Notes under the pieces: model-generated | Told to the model about the DNA's origin: nothing | What the model saw: the letters and a program-made list of their open reading frames with translations, nothing else | Database searches by the model: none | NCBI GenBank assembly: GCA_003646505.1 | Contig: QMKT01000083.1 | Coordinates: 1-8,445, forward strand | Direction: 5' to 3' | From: Campylobacterota bacterium | Lineage (GTDB): Bacteria > Campylobacterota > Campylobacteria > Campylobacterales > Sulfurovaceae | Length of the DNA stretch: 8,445 nucleotides | Shown here: positions 1 through 6,131 of the stretch, piece by piece | How positions within the stretch are numbered: the stretch's first letter is position 1 | Layout of the letters: every line of letters begins with the position of its first letter | Made by a program: the position numbers and the translations under genes

Positions 1-1
1 T

Positions 2-1090
2 ACAACAGATGTTTTTGAAAAACGTTTTGCTGCTATTGAAGGTGGCGTAGCTGCTGTAGGAACTGCTTCTGGAATGGCTGCTACTTTTTATGCTATTGCG
101 AATGTGGCGGAAGCTGGTGATAATATCATCGTGGCAAAACAAGTCTATGGTGGAACTACAACACTTACAGGTCATACTATCAAACGTTTTGGTATAGAAA
201 CACGTTACTTTGATGTACGTAACCCTTCTGAAATAGAAGCATTGGTAGATGATAAAACAAAAATTATTATTTGTGAAAGTATTACAAATCCAAGTATAGA
301 TGTGGCAGATTTTGATGCTATTGTGGCTATTGCCAATAAACATAACATTCTTACTTGTGTAGATAATACTGTTGGTACACCTATTTTATGTAAGCCATTT
401 GACCATGGTGTAGATCTTACTGTACATAGTGCGAGTAAATACACAACAGGACAAGGACTTGCAATAGGTGGTGTGATCGTTGAACGTCATAATTTAGTTG
501 AGAAAATTAAAGGTAATGCACGTTATGCTCATTTTAATGAACCAGATGAGAGTTATCATGGGCTTGTATATTCTGATGTACCACTACCACTCTTTACTCT
601 TAGAGTAAGACTTGCATTACTTCGTGACCTTGGTGCTGCACCCTCTCCATTTAACTCATGGCTATATATTCAGGGACTTGAGACATTGCCACTACGTATT
701 AAACAGCATTCATCTTCTGCCTTGGCTATAGCAGAGTTTTTAGAAGCACATCCAAAAGTAGGGAAAGTAAACTATCCTGGACTTAAATCTGATGCAAACT
801 ATGAACTGGGACAAAAATACTTTAAAGGTGGACACTCCGGACTTCTTTCTTTTGAAGTAGCAGATAAAGAAACGGCACAGAAGATAGCCGACAGTACAGA
901 TATCTTTTCTTTGGTTGTAAATATAGGCGATAGTAAGTCTATCATTACACACCCTGCCAGTACTACACACCAACAACTCTCAGAGCAAGAACTATTAGAA
1001 GCAGGTGTACCTGGTGGGCTTGTGAGATTAAGTGTTGGTATAGAAGATACACAAGACCTGATCGATGATCTTGCAAAGGCTTTAGGGTAA
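2..1090 (+). CDS. metY: O-acetylhomoserine sulfhydrylase (MetY), 5' end off window
   Basis: PLP enzyme of the Cys/Met metabolism family that makes homocysteine from O-acetylhomoserine and a sulfur donor in the cytoplasm. The reading frame is open from base 2 (TTDVFEKRFAAIEGG...), so the ATG at 74 is internal; 362 residues are visible, and about 60 N-terminal residues are probably missing compared with the usual 420-430. Visible family marks are the PLP-ring aspartate in CVDNT (codon 362-364), the Schiff-base lysine in HSASKYTTGQG (codon 437-439), the MetY-typical stretch EPDESYHGLVY, SPFNSWLYIQGLETLPLR, and the C-terminal HPASTTHQQLSEQELLEAGV and VRLSVGIED. The long insert around SYHGLVY favours MetY over the shorter cystathionine gamma-synthase/lyase enzymes. 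It lies upstream of metX, its pathway partner, but is separated from it by a 133-base gap. Confidence in family and role is high. Confidence 0.93.
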   Translation, partial: TTDVFEKRFAAIEGGVAAVGTASGMAATFYAIANVAEAGDNIIVAKQVYGGTTTLTGHTIKRFGIETRYFDVRNPSEIEALVDDKTKIIICESITNPSIDVADFDAIVAIANKHNILTCVDNTVGTPILCKPFDHGVDLTVHSASKYTTGQGLAIGGVIVERHNLVEKIKGNARYAHFNEPDESYHGLVYSDVPLPLFTLRVRLALLRDLGAAPSPFNSWLYIQGLETLPLRIKQHSSSALAIAEFLEAHPKVGKVNYPGLKSDANYELGQKYFKGGHSGLLSFEVADKETAQKIADSTDIFSLVVNIGDSKSIITHPASTTHQQLSEQELLEAGVPGGLVRLSVGIEDTQDLIDDLAKALG

Positions 1091-1105
1091 ATGATTGTTA
1101 TAAAA

Positions 1106-1169
1106 GGTGGATAAATACACCCTACGATAGGATTAAATATAGAAGTCATATAGGGTGGGTTTACCCACC
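1106..1169. repeat. Inverted pair of REP-like palindromes (REPIN-like)
   Basis: Two 20-base elements face each other around a 24-base spacer. The minus-strand copy (complement of 1106-1125) reads GTAGGGTGTATTTATCCACC; the plus-strand copy (1150-1169) reads ATAGGGTGGGTTTACCCACC. They match at 16 of 20 positions. Each is itself a palindrome after a (G/A)TAG head: GGTGGG-TTTA-CCCACC is a perfect 6-bp stem with a 4-base loop, and the other copy is an imperfect version. The head followed by a GC-rich palindrome in an AT-rich region is the layout of REP sequences mobilised by TnpA-REP/RAYT (Y1 HUH) proteins; two inverted copies form a REPIN. No RAYT gene is in this window. The folded RNA could also act as a metY 3' hairpin. 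Seen: both repeats. Inferred: REP nature. Confidence 0.6.
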
Positions 1170-1193
1170 AAAAGTTTAAATATGATAAAATAC

Positions 1194-1199
1194 TATAAT
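1194..1199 (+). promoter_or_regulatory. Probable -10 box of the metX operon
   Basis: TATAAT lies 24 bases before the metX ATG in an AT-rich stretch. A transcript would start near 1206, leaving a leader of about 18 bases. No -35 box is recognisable, as is usual for the main sigma factor in Campylobacterota. A second weaker candidate, TATGAT, sits at 1181-1186. The ribosome-binding site of metX is poor: only GAAG at 1214-1217. Confidence 0.5.
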
Positions 1200-1223
1200 T
1201 AAATTTAAGCGCAGAAGTACCCA

Positions 1224-2318
1224 ATGAAAATCGAAACTAAAACAGCACAGTTTAGCTCTCCTCTTTACCTTGAGAGTGGGCGTATCTTAGAACCGTATGA
1301 GATCACTTATGAGACATACGGTGAGCTGAATGAAGATAAATCCAATGTTATTTTAGTCTGTCATGCACTCTCTGGTTCACATCATGCTGCTGGTATCTAT
1401 GAAGATGAAAGAAAAGCAGGTTGGTGGGATGGACTGATCGGTGATGGAAAAGCCATAGATACGACTCGATTTTTTGTTATTTGTACCAATGTGTTAGGTT
1501 CTTGTTTTGGAAGTACTGGACCCATGAGTAACAATTACCCAAGTGAAACACCCTATAGACTCAAATTTCCTGTTGTCACGGTAAAAGATATGGTACGTGC
1601 GCAAATGCATCTGCTTTCTGATCTTGGTATCTATCATCTTCGTGCTGTTGTAGGGGGTTCTATGGGAGGTATGCAAGCTTTACAGTTTGCAGTGGATTAC
1701 CCGAATTTTGCAGATGATATTATCTCGTTAGCAGCGACATATGCAACGAGACCATGGACCATGGCATTTAACAAAGTAGCCATAGAAGCGATACGTAGAG
1801 ACCCCAGGTTTAAACATGGGAACTATGAAGTAGATGCTTTTGAAGAAGAAGGGTTGGATGGTTTGGCCATAGGACGTATAGCAGGACATATCTCCTACCT
1901 TTCACCAGATTCAATGGACGATAAATTTGGTCGTAACTATGTGAGTAATGATGGACTTTTTGAACTTTTTGGACGTTATGAAGTAGAACGTTACATGGAG
2001 TATAATACCAATAACTTCTCACGTATTTTTGATCCGCTTTCTTATTTATATATTGTTAAAGCGATCAATACTTTTAATTTGAGTCGTGGGTATGACTCTT
2101 TACATGATGCCATTTTTCGGATAAAAGCCAAGGTGCATATGATAAGTTTTTCATCCGACTATTTATTCTTTCCTTCAGAGATGGAACACATCGCTAAAAT
2201 GATGAAACGTAATGGACAGGTTTATACCTATCTTGAGGTAAAAAGCGACTATGGACATGATGCTTTTTTGGTAGAACTTGATAAATTTGAAGATAATATA
2301 CGAGAGGTTTTAAAATGA
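1224..2318 (+). CDS. metX: Homoserine O-acetyltransferase (MetX)
   Basis: Alpha/beta-hydrolase-fold acyltransferase that activates homoserine, normally with acetyl-CoA, for sulfur insertion by MetY. At 364 residues it has normal family length. The nucleophile elbow GGSMGGMQ gives Ser146, and the rest of the triad is Asp312 (SSDYLFFP) and His345 (YGHDAFL). Other MetX marks are the early CHALSGSHHAAG (46-57), GWWDGLIGDGKAIDT (66-80), the NVLGSCFGSTGP oxyanion-region loop (89-100), and the helical lid about 180-285. Some MetX proteins use succinyl-CoA; pairing with an OAH-type MetY favours acetyl but does not prove it. The start at 1224 follows the probable promoter and gives the usual short N-terminus. 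Its stop overlaps the xseB start in ATGA, so translation of the two is likely coupled. Confidence 0.95.
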   Translation: MKIETKTAQFSSPLYLESGRILEPYEITYETYGELNEDKSNVILVCHALSGSHHAAGIYEDERKAGWWDGLIGDGKAIDTTRFFVICTNVLGSCFGSTGPMSNNYPSETPYRLKFPVVTVKDMVRAQMHLLSDLGIYHLRAVVGGSMGGMQALQFAVDYPNFADDIISLAATYATRPWTMAFNKVAIEAIRRDPRFKHGNYEVDAFEEEGLDGLAIGRIAGHISYLSPDSMDDKFGRNYVSNDGLFELFGRYEVERYMEYNTNNFSRIFDPLSYLYIVKAINTFNLSRGYDSLHDAIFRIKAKVHMISFSSDYLFFPSEMEHIAKMMKRNGQVYTYLEVKSDYGHDAFLVELDKFEDNIREVLK

Positions 2319-2524
2319 AAGAACAAAGTTTTGAAGAAAAATTAGAACATTCAAAGGCACTTTTAGAAAAATTGATGAACCCCGAGATAACACTTGAGGA
2401 ATCTGTAAAGCTTTATGAAGAGGGTTTGAAAAACATTAAAGAAGCCCAAACACTGATAGAGGAAGCCAAGACGAAAATTACGGTGATAGAACAGGCCAAT
2501 CAAAACCCAAGTGATGACCTATAA
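2315..2524 (+). CDS. xseB: Exodeoxyribonuclease VII small subunit
   Basis: Cytoplasmic small subunit of exonuclease VII, which with the catalytic XseA degrades single-stranded DNA. The 69 residues match the family in size and pattern: an N-terminal SFEEKLEHSKALLEKLMNPE helix, the diagnostic ITLEESVKLYEEG turn (25-37), and a second amphipathic helix NIKEAQTLIEEAKTKI, forming the helical hairpin that binds XseA. The start overlaps the metX stop by 4 bases (ATGA), and the stop overlaps the next gene by one base (TAATG). xseA is not in the window. Placement in a methionine operon has no obvious functional meaning and may only set expression. The assignment is confident despite the small size. Confidence 0.92.
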   Translation: MKEQSFEEKLEHSKALLEKLMNPEITLEESVKLYEEGLKNIKEAQTLIEEAKTKITVIEQANQNPSDDL

Positions 2525-3327
2525 TGTCACAACTTGTTGTAGCAGCACTTCAATTACCAACACTGGGTATGAATGCTACAAGACTTGAATTTTATCTCAA
2601 GCAGGCAAAGCAAAGAAATGCAGATGTGATGCTTCTTGGTGAAAATGTCTTAAATCATTTTTTTAAAGAGTTTGCTACCATGGCTCCAAATATGGTGAAA
2701 GAACAGAGCCGTAAACATATAGAGCTGCTCAAAAATCTTGCGCAAAAATATGACATAGTGTTTATTGCTCCTATTATCATTATGAAAAAAGACGGTTATC
2801 ATAAGACCATTGTAAAGATGACTGCTAAAAATGCAAGATATTATGAACAGCAAATCCTACTTCCTTATACGCATTGGAATGAGAAGAAGTTTTTTGCCAA
2901 TAAAGTAGCACCGCTTAAAGATCCTATGACATTTAACATTAAAGGCTTTAAGGTGATGGTTATGGCCGGTTTTGAGCTGCATTTTGATCCTTTTTGGCAA
3001 AGAGTTACTGAAAAAAAAGTAGATCTTGTTTTACTTCCTACAGCATCTACATTTGGATCACATAATCGTTGGCGTGAGATCATTAAGACCAAAGCATTTT
3101 TACATGGTTGTTACATCCTAAGAGCAAATCGTTTAGGTGAGTATAGTGATGATGAGGTCAAGTGGAAATTTTATGGAGATACTATGCTTGTAAATCCTGA
3201 TGGTGAAGTAGAGATGATGCTTGAAGATAAAGAATCTATGCTTGTTGAAGTGATAGAAAAATCAGAAGTGCTAGAACATCGAAAAGCCTGGGGATTTGAA
3301 AAAGAATTAAAATCAAGAGCTGAATAA
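2524..3327 (+). CDS. Nitrilase-superfamily protein lacking catalytic Cys and Lys
   Basis: A 267-residue carbon-nitrogen hydrolase-fold protein. The fold is recognisable from the start (VVAALQLPTLGMN), the Glu-bearing strand ADVMLLGENVL (Glu40), RYYEQQILLP (105-114), the elbow region FKVMVMAGFELHFDPFW (142-158), DLVLLPTASTFG, HGCYILRANRLGEY and YGDTMLVNPDGEV. Active members use a Glu-Lys-Cys triad. Here the Lys position of the Y-x-K-x-x-L motif is Gln109 (CAG at 2848-2850), and the Cys of the C-Y/F-D/E-L-x-F motif is Gly149 (GGT at 2968-2970). Cys196 belongs to the separate conserved GCY strand. Normal hydrolysis of amides or nitriles is therefore unlikely; a binding, scaffolding or regulatory role is inferred. 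It starts within the xseB stop codon and is probably co-translated. The frame is intact end to end, so this is not simple gene decay. Confidence 0.82.
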   Translation: MSQLVVAALQLPTLGMNATRLEFYLKQAKQRNADVMLLGENVLNHFFKEFATMAPNMVKEQSRKHIELLKNLAQKYDIVFIAPIIIMKKDGYHKTIVKMTAKNARYYEQQILLPYTHWNEKKFFANKVAPLKDPMTFNIKGFKVMVMAGFELHFDPFWQRVTEKKVDLVLLPTASTFGSHNRWREIIKTKAFLHGCYILRANRLGEYSDDEVKWKFYGDTMLVNPDGEVEMMLEDKESMLVEVIEKSEVLEHRKAWGFEKELKSRAE

Positions 3328-3349
3328 AAAAGTATAGAAAGGATATATC

Positions 3350-4024
3350 ATGACAGCAGAAGAATATTTTAACAGACAGATACAGTTATGGGGTGAAGCT
3401 ACACAAAAAGGGCTTCAAAACAAAAAGATAGCAGTGATAGGCGCTGGAGGACTTGGCTGTACTCTAGCAATGGCATTAGGTACTTCGGGTATAGGTGAGA
3501 TCCATATGGTAGATTTTGATGCGGTATCTTCACATAATATACATAGACAAATCGCCTTTACATTAGATGATGAAGGGTTAAATAAAGCTAAAGCAGTGGC
3601 AAAACTCATAGAGTCTAAAAATCCTTTTGTTAAAATGGTCGCTTTTGATATGTATTTTAAAGATTTTAAAAATATGGGAAACAGTTATGATCTTATATTG
3701 GATGCAACAGATAATCTACCTGTAAGAAGTGAGATAGACGCGTATGCAAAAGAGACAAATACTCCTTGGATCTATGCTTCGGTGGAAGAGTACAACGGAC
3801 AGGTCTGTTTCTTTGAGAAGGCCAGCTTTCAGGTCTTCAATATCTCAGATCATAAACCTGGAGGTATCACAGCTCCTATCGTGATGCATTTAGGATCACT
3901 TCAGGCAAACCTTGCACTTCGCTATCTTGCAGGACTTACTGTAGCAAAAGATAAGCTCTATTATCTTCATTTTAATGATGAAGGTGAACTTATTACACAA
4001 AAGTTTGGTATGCCAACAGTATAA
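3350..4024 (+). CDS. ThiF/MoeB/HesA-family E1-like adenylyltransferase
   Basis: Member of the family that adenylates the C-terminal Gly-Gly of ubiquitin-like sulfur carriers (ThiS, MoaD, HcyS types), of 224 residues. It begins with the family's YFNRQIQLWG segment, then the nucleotide-binding loop GAGGLG (31-36), the VDFDAVSSHNIHRQ stretch (54-67) with Asp55/Asp57 and Arg66-Gln67, lysines in NKAKAV (79-83), and the Mg/ATP-site DATDN (118-122). The two CxxC pairs that bind zinc in MoeB and ThiF are absent; the only cysteines are Cys37 and Cys153. A good Shine-Dalgarno (GAAAGGA, 3337-3343) sits 6 bases before the ATG, 22 bases after the nitrilase-like gene. With metX and metY nearby, an HcyF-like role in homocysteine synthesis is possible. 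Alternatives are ThiF or a tRNA-modifying TcdA relative. The family is certain, the partner is not. Confidence 0.85.
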   Translation: MTAEEYFNRQIQLWGEATQKGLQNKKIAVIGAGGLGCTLAMALGTSGIGEIHMVDFDAVSSHNIHRQIAFTLDDEGLNKAKAVAKLIESKNPFVKMVAFDMYFKDFKNMGNSYDLILDATDNLPVRSEIDAYAKETNTPWIYASVEEYNGQVCFFEKASFQVFNISDHKPGGITAPIVMHLGSLQANLALRYLAGLTVAKDKLYYLHFNDEGELITQKFGMPTV

Positions 4025-4033
4025 ATTTTTCTT

Positions 4034-4087
4034 TTAACACTAAATTAACATTCTTTTTTTAAGATTATGCACTTTTATAATCAAGGA
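4034..4087 (+). promoter_or_regulatory. Control region of the TonB receptor gene
   Basis: The 71-base gap before the receptor carries a direct repeat TTAACA (4034-4039 and 4045-4050) with an 11-base period, a T-run, and an inverted repeat GATTAT-N8-ATAATC (4063-4068 and 4077-4082). TATAAT at 4076-4081 is a perfect -10 match, but it would start the RNA near 4088, after the Shine-Dalgarno AAGGA (4083-4087). TAAGAT at 4060-4065 fits a leadered transcript better. No convincing Fur box is visible. The region very likely holds a promoter; the regulator is unknown. Confidence 0.4.
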
Positions 4088-4095
4088 AAAATAAT

Positions 4096-6129
4096 ATGTG
4101 TAAAAAAGGAATATATATTTCGTTTATAACAGCTTCACTGCTTCAAGCAGAAGTTGTAAAATTGGAAGATATGACAGTTACTGCAACAAGAACAGAAGAG
4201 GCGAGTGTTACTCAAGCATTAAGTATAGATAAAAAAGATACGCAGGAAATCGAACTAGATCAGGTTGTTTTACAAAAAGATCTATTGAATTCACTCTCTA
4301 ATGTACTGGTAACACAAACAACGTCAGGTGTCGGACATATGATCTCTGTTCGTACACCTATATCTACAAATCCCTATTTTCTTTATTTGCAAGACGGTAT
4401 TCCAGTACAATCATCAGGTTTTTTTAACCATAATGCTTTAGCATATACGAGTTTTGAATCTGCAGACAATGTAGAAGTACTTAAGGGTGCGGGAACAGCT
4501 CTTTATGGTTCTGATGCGGTATCTGCTGTTATTAATGTAGGATCATCCAAACCTGATGGAGAAGAAAAGAGTTCGCTAAAAGCAAATGTTGGTAGTTATG
4601 GTTACGGGCATACTTATCTTTCAAATTCTGGAACTATGAGTGAAGATACGAACTACGAACTTGGGTTGGGTTATACAAAAAATGATGGATATAGAGACCA
4701 TACATCGTATGAACGTTATGAGGCAGTAGCTAAGTTCTTAACTATCGTTGATGAAGAAAATATACTTGAAACATCACTTAACTACAATAAAACAGAAGCA
4801 GAACAAGCAGGCACACTAACCCTTGAAGAGTTAGAAGATGGTTCAACATCTGTAGGTGACATCGAAAAACATCTTGATAAAGTTGATCCTAAAAGAAAAT
4901 TTGATTTTGCAAGAGCAAGTTTAAAATGGGATAACTACAGTTATGAAAACCTTGATATCAGTACTATAGGGTATCTTAGAAATACAAGAAACCAATATAC
5001 GGCAACTTGGGAACCAAATCTGCCTAGTAATGACAGTGAACAGAATAGTATAGGTCTTATGCACCAAACTGTACAAAAAGTATCTTGGGGTAAAAATATT
5101 TTTGGTTTAGATATGGAATATACGAAAGGAACAAATAAATATACACAAGAGTTTGATTATGTCCCAAGTAGTTGGGGTTCAAATGTTGATGAAGGTCTCA
5201 TTTATGATTATGATGTAGGGTATGTTTCTCTTGCACCATATTTACAGTCAGATATACATATAAATGATGTATTTTCTATAGAAGCAGGATTGAGATATGA
5301 TTATACAGAGTTTGATTATACAAATAATACCCAATCAGGACAATACGGAAATTCTTCATATTACAGACCAGAAAACAGAACAGATTCTTTTAATCACTTT
5401 AGTCCTAAATTAGCTTTTAATTATCATCCTGCAGAAAAGCAATCGTTTTATCTTAGATATGCAAATGGATTTAGAATCCCATCAGCTACAAGACTTTACT
5501 CACAAGTTAAAACATCTGGTAAGACTACCTTTACCTTAGACCCTGAGATCACAAACACTTATGAACTCGGATATAAACAGGTTTTTAATAATAGTTCACT
5601 GGATTTGGCACTTTACTATATGGATATAGATGATACGATCATACGAAGAGAAGCAAATAATGGTGACAGATACTATGAAAATGGTGGCAAATCTGAACAT
5701 CAAGGTGTAGAACTTACCTATAAACATAAACTGAACAATACATTTGCAGCATCATTGGCAACGAGTTATTCTAAGAGTAATTATGTAAATGATGAAACAT
5801 ATGGAGATAATGAAATGGCTTCTGCTCCAAATACAAAAGGAAATTTAAGACTGTTTTATACACCAAGCAGTGCTTTAACTGTTATGGCTGAAGCACAATA
5901 TGTGGATTCATATTATATGGATGATAAAAATGAACATGAATATGAAGGATATACTATAGGAAATATCAAAGCAAATTACACTATGGATAAGAATATAAAA
6001 CTATTTGCAAAAATTAACAATATTACAGATGAAAAATATGCAGAAAAAGCAGACTATTCTTATGGTCGTGAAAAATATACACCAGCAGATGGTCGTATGT
6101 TCTACTTTGGAGCGGAGTATACATTTTAA
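4096..6129 (+). CDS. TonB-dependent outer-membrane receptor
   Basis: A 677-residue outer-membrane gated channel, probably for a siderophore or another metal chelate driven by TonB-ExbBD. A short signal peptide (1-18, KK then GIYISFITASLL, likely cut after LQA) is followed by a TonB-box-like DMTVTAT (25-31). The plug domain covers about 45-155, with LYLQDGIPV (97-104) and VEVLKGAGTALYGSDAVSAVINV (126-148), the most conserved plug signature. The beta-barrel fills the rest, with alternating aromatic strands, the typical YLRYANGFRIPSATRLY region, LDPEITNTYELGYKQ, and a final FYFGAEYTF ending in Phe as outer-membrane insertion needs. The length suits an intact cobalamin/siderophore-type receptor. 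No transporter or chelator-synthesis gene is adjacent, so the substrate is open. The PepSY-type gene begins 2 bases after its stop. Confidence 0.92.
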   Translation: MCKKGIYISFITASLLQAEVVKLEDMTVTATRTEEASVTQALSIDKKDTQEIELDQVVLQKDLLNSLSNVLVTQTTSGVGHMISVRTPISTNPYFLYLQDGIPVQSSGFFNHNALAYTSFESADNVEVLKGAGTALYGSDAVSAVINVGSSKPDGEEKSSLKANVGSYGYGHTYLSNSGTMSEDTNYELGLGYTKNDGYRDHTSYERYEAVAKFLTIVDEENILETSLNYNKTEAEQAGTLTLEELEDGSTSVGDIEKHLDKVDPKRKFDFARASLKWDNYSYENLDISTIGYLRNTRNQYTATWEPNLPSNDSEQNSIGLMHQTVQKVSWGKNIFGLDMEYTKGTNKYTQEFDYVPSSWGSNVDEGLIYDYDVGYVSLAPYLQSDIHINDVFSIEAGLRYDYTEFDYTNNTQSGQYGNSSYYRPENRTDSFNHFSPKLAFNYHPAEKQSFYLRYANGFRIPSATRLYSQVKTSGKTTFTLDPEITNTYELGYKQVFNNSSLDLALYYMDIDDTIIRREANNGDRYYENGGKSEHQGVELTYKHKLNNTFAASLATSYSKSNYVNDETYGDNEMASAPNTKGNLRLFYTPSSALTVMAEAQYVDSYYMDDKNEHEYEGYTIGNIKANYTMDKNIKLFAKINNITDEKYAEKADYSYGREKYTPADGRMFYFGAEYTF

Positions 6130-6131
6130 AA

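Noticed and set aside
74..76. ATG at 74 as the metY start
   Set aside because: The same frame is open and clearly MetY-like back to base 2 (TTDVFEKRFAAIEGG), so this Met is internal.
1154..1169. Hairpin GGTGGG-TTTA-CCCACC as a simple intrinsic terminator of metY
   Set aside because: It is followed by AAAAG rather than a U-run, and a similar element lies in inverse orientation just upstream; a REP-like repeat explains it better.
1091..1223. A riboswitch or a hidden sulfur-carrier gene in the metY-metX gap
   Set aside because: No SAM-riboswitch-like core and no ThiS-like frame ending in Gly-Gly was seen; the gap is filled by the repeat doublet and promoter.
799..1224. Minus-strand open frames (for example 799-1224, 2650-2853, 6707-6934)
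   Set aside because: They lie mostly opposite well-supported + strand genes, lack recognisable domains, and read as shadow frames.
3109..3111. Cys196 of the nitrilase-like protein as the nucleophile
   Set aside because: It lies in the HGCYILRAN strand, a separate conserved element well after the catalytic elbow near residue 149.
4076..4081. TATAAT as the certain -10 box of the TonB receptor
   Set aside because: It would start the transcript after the Shine-Dalgarno at 4083-4087, so it was kept only as one possibility in the control region.
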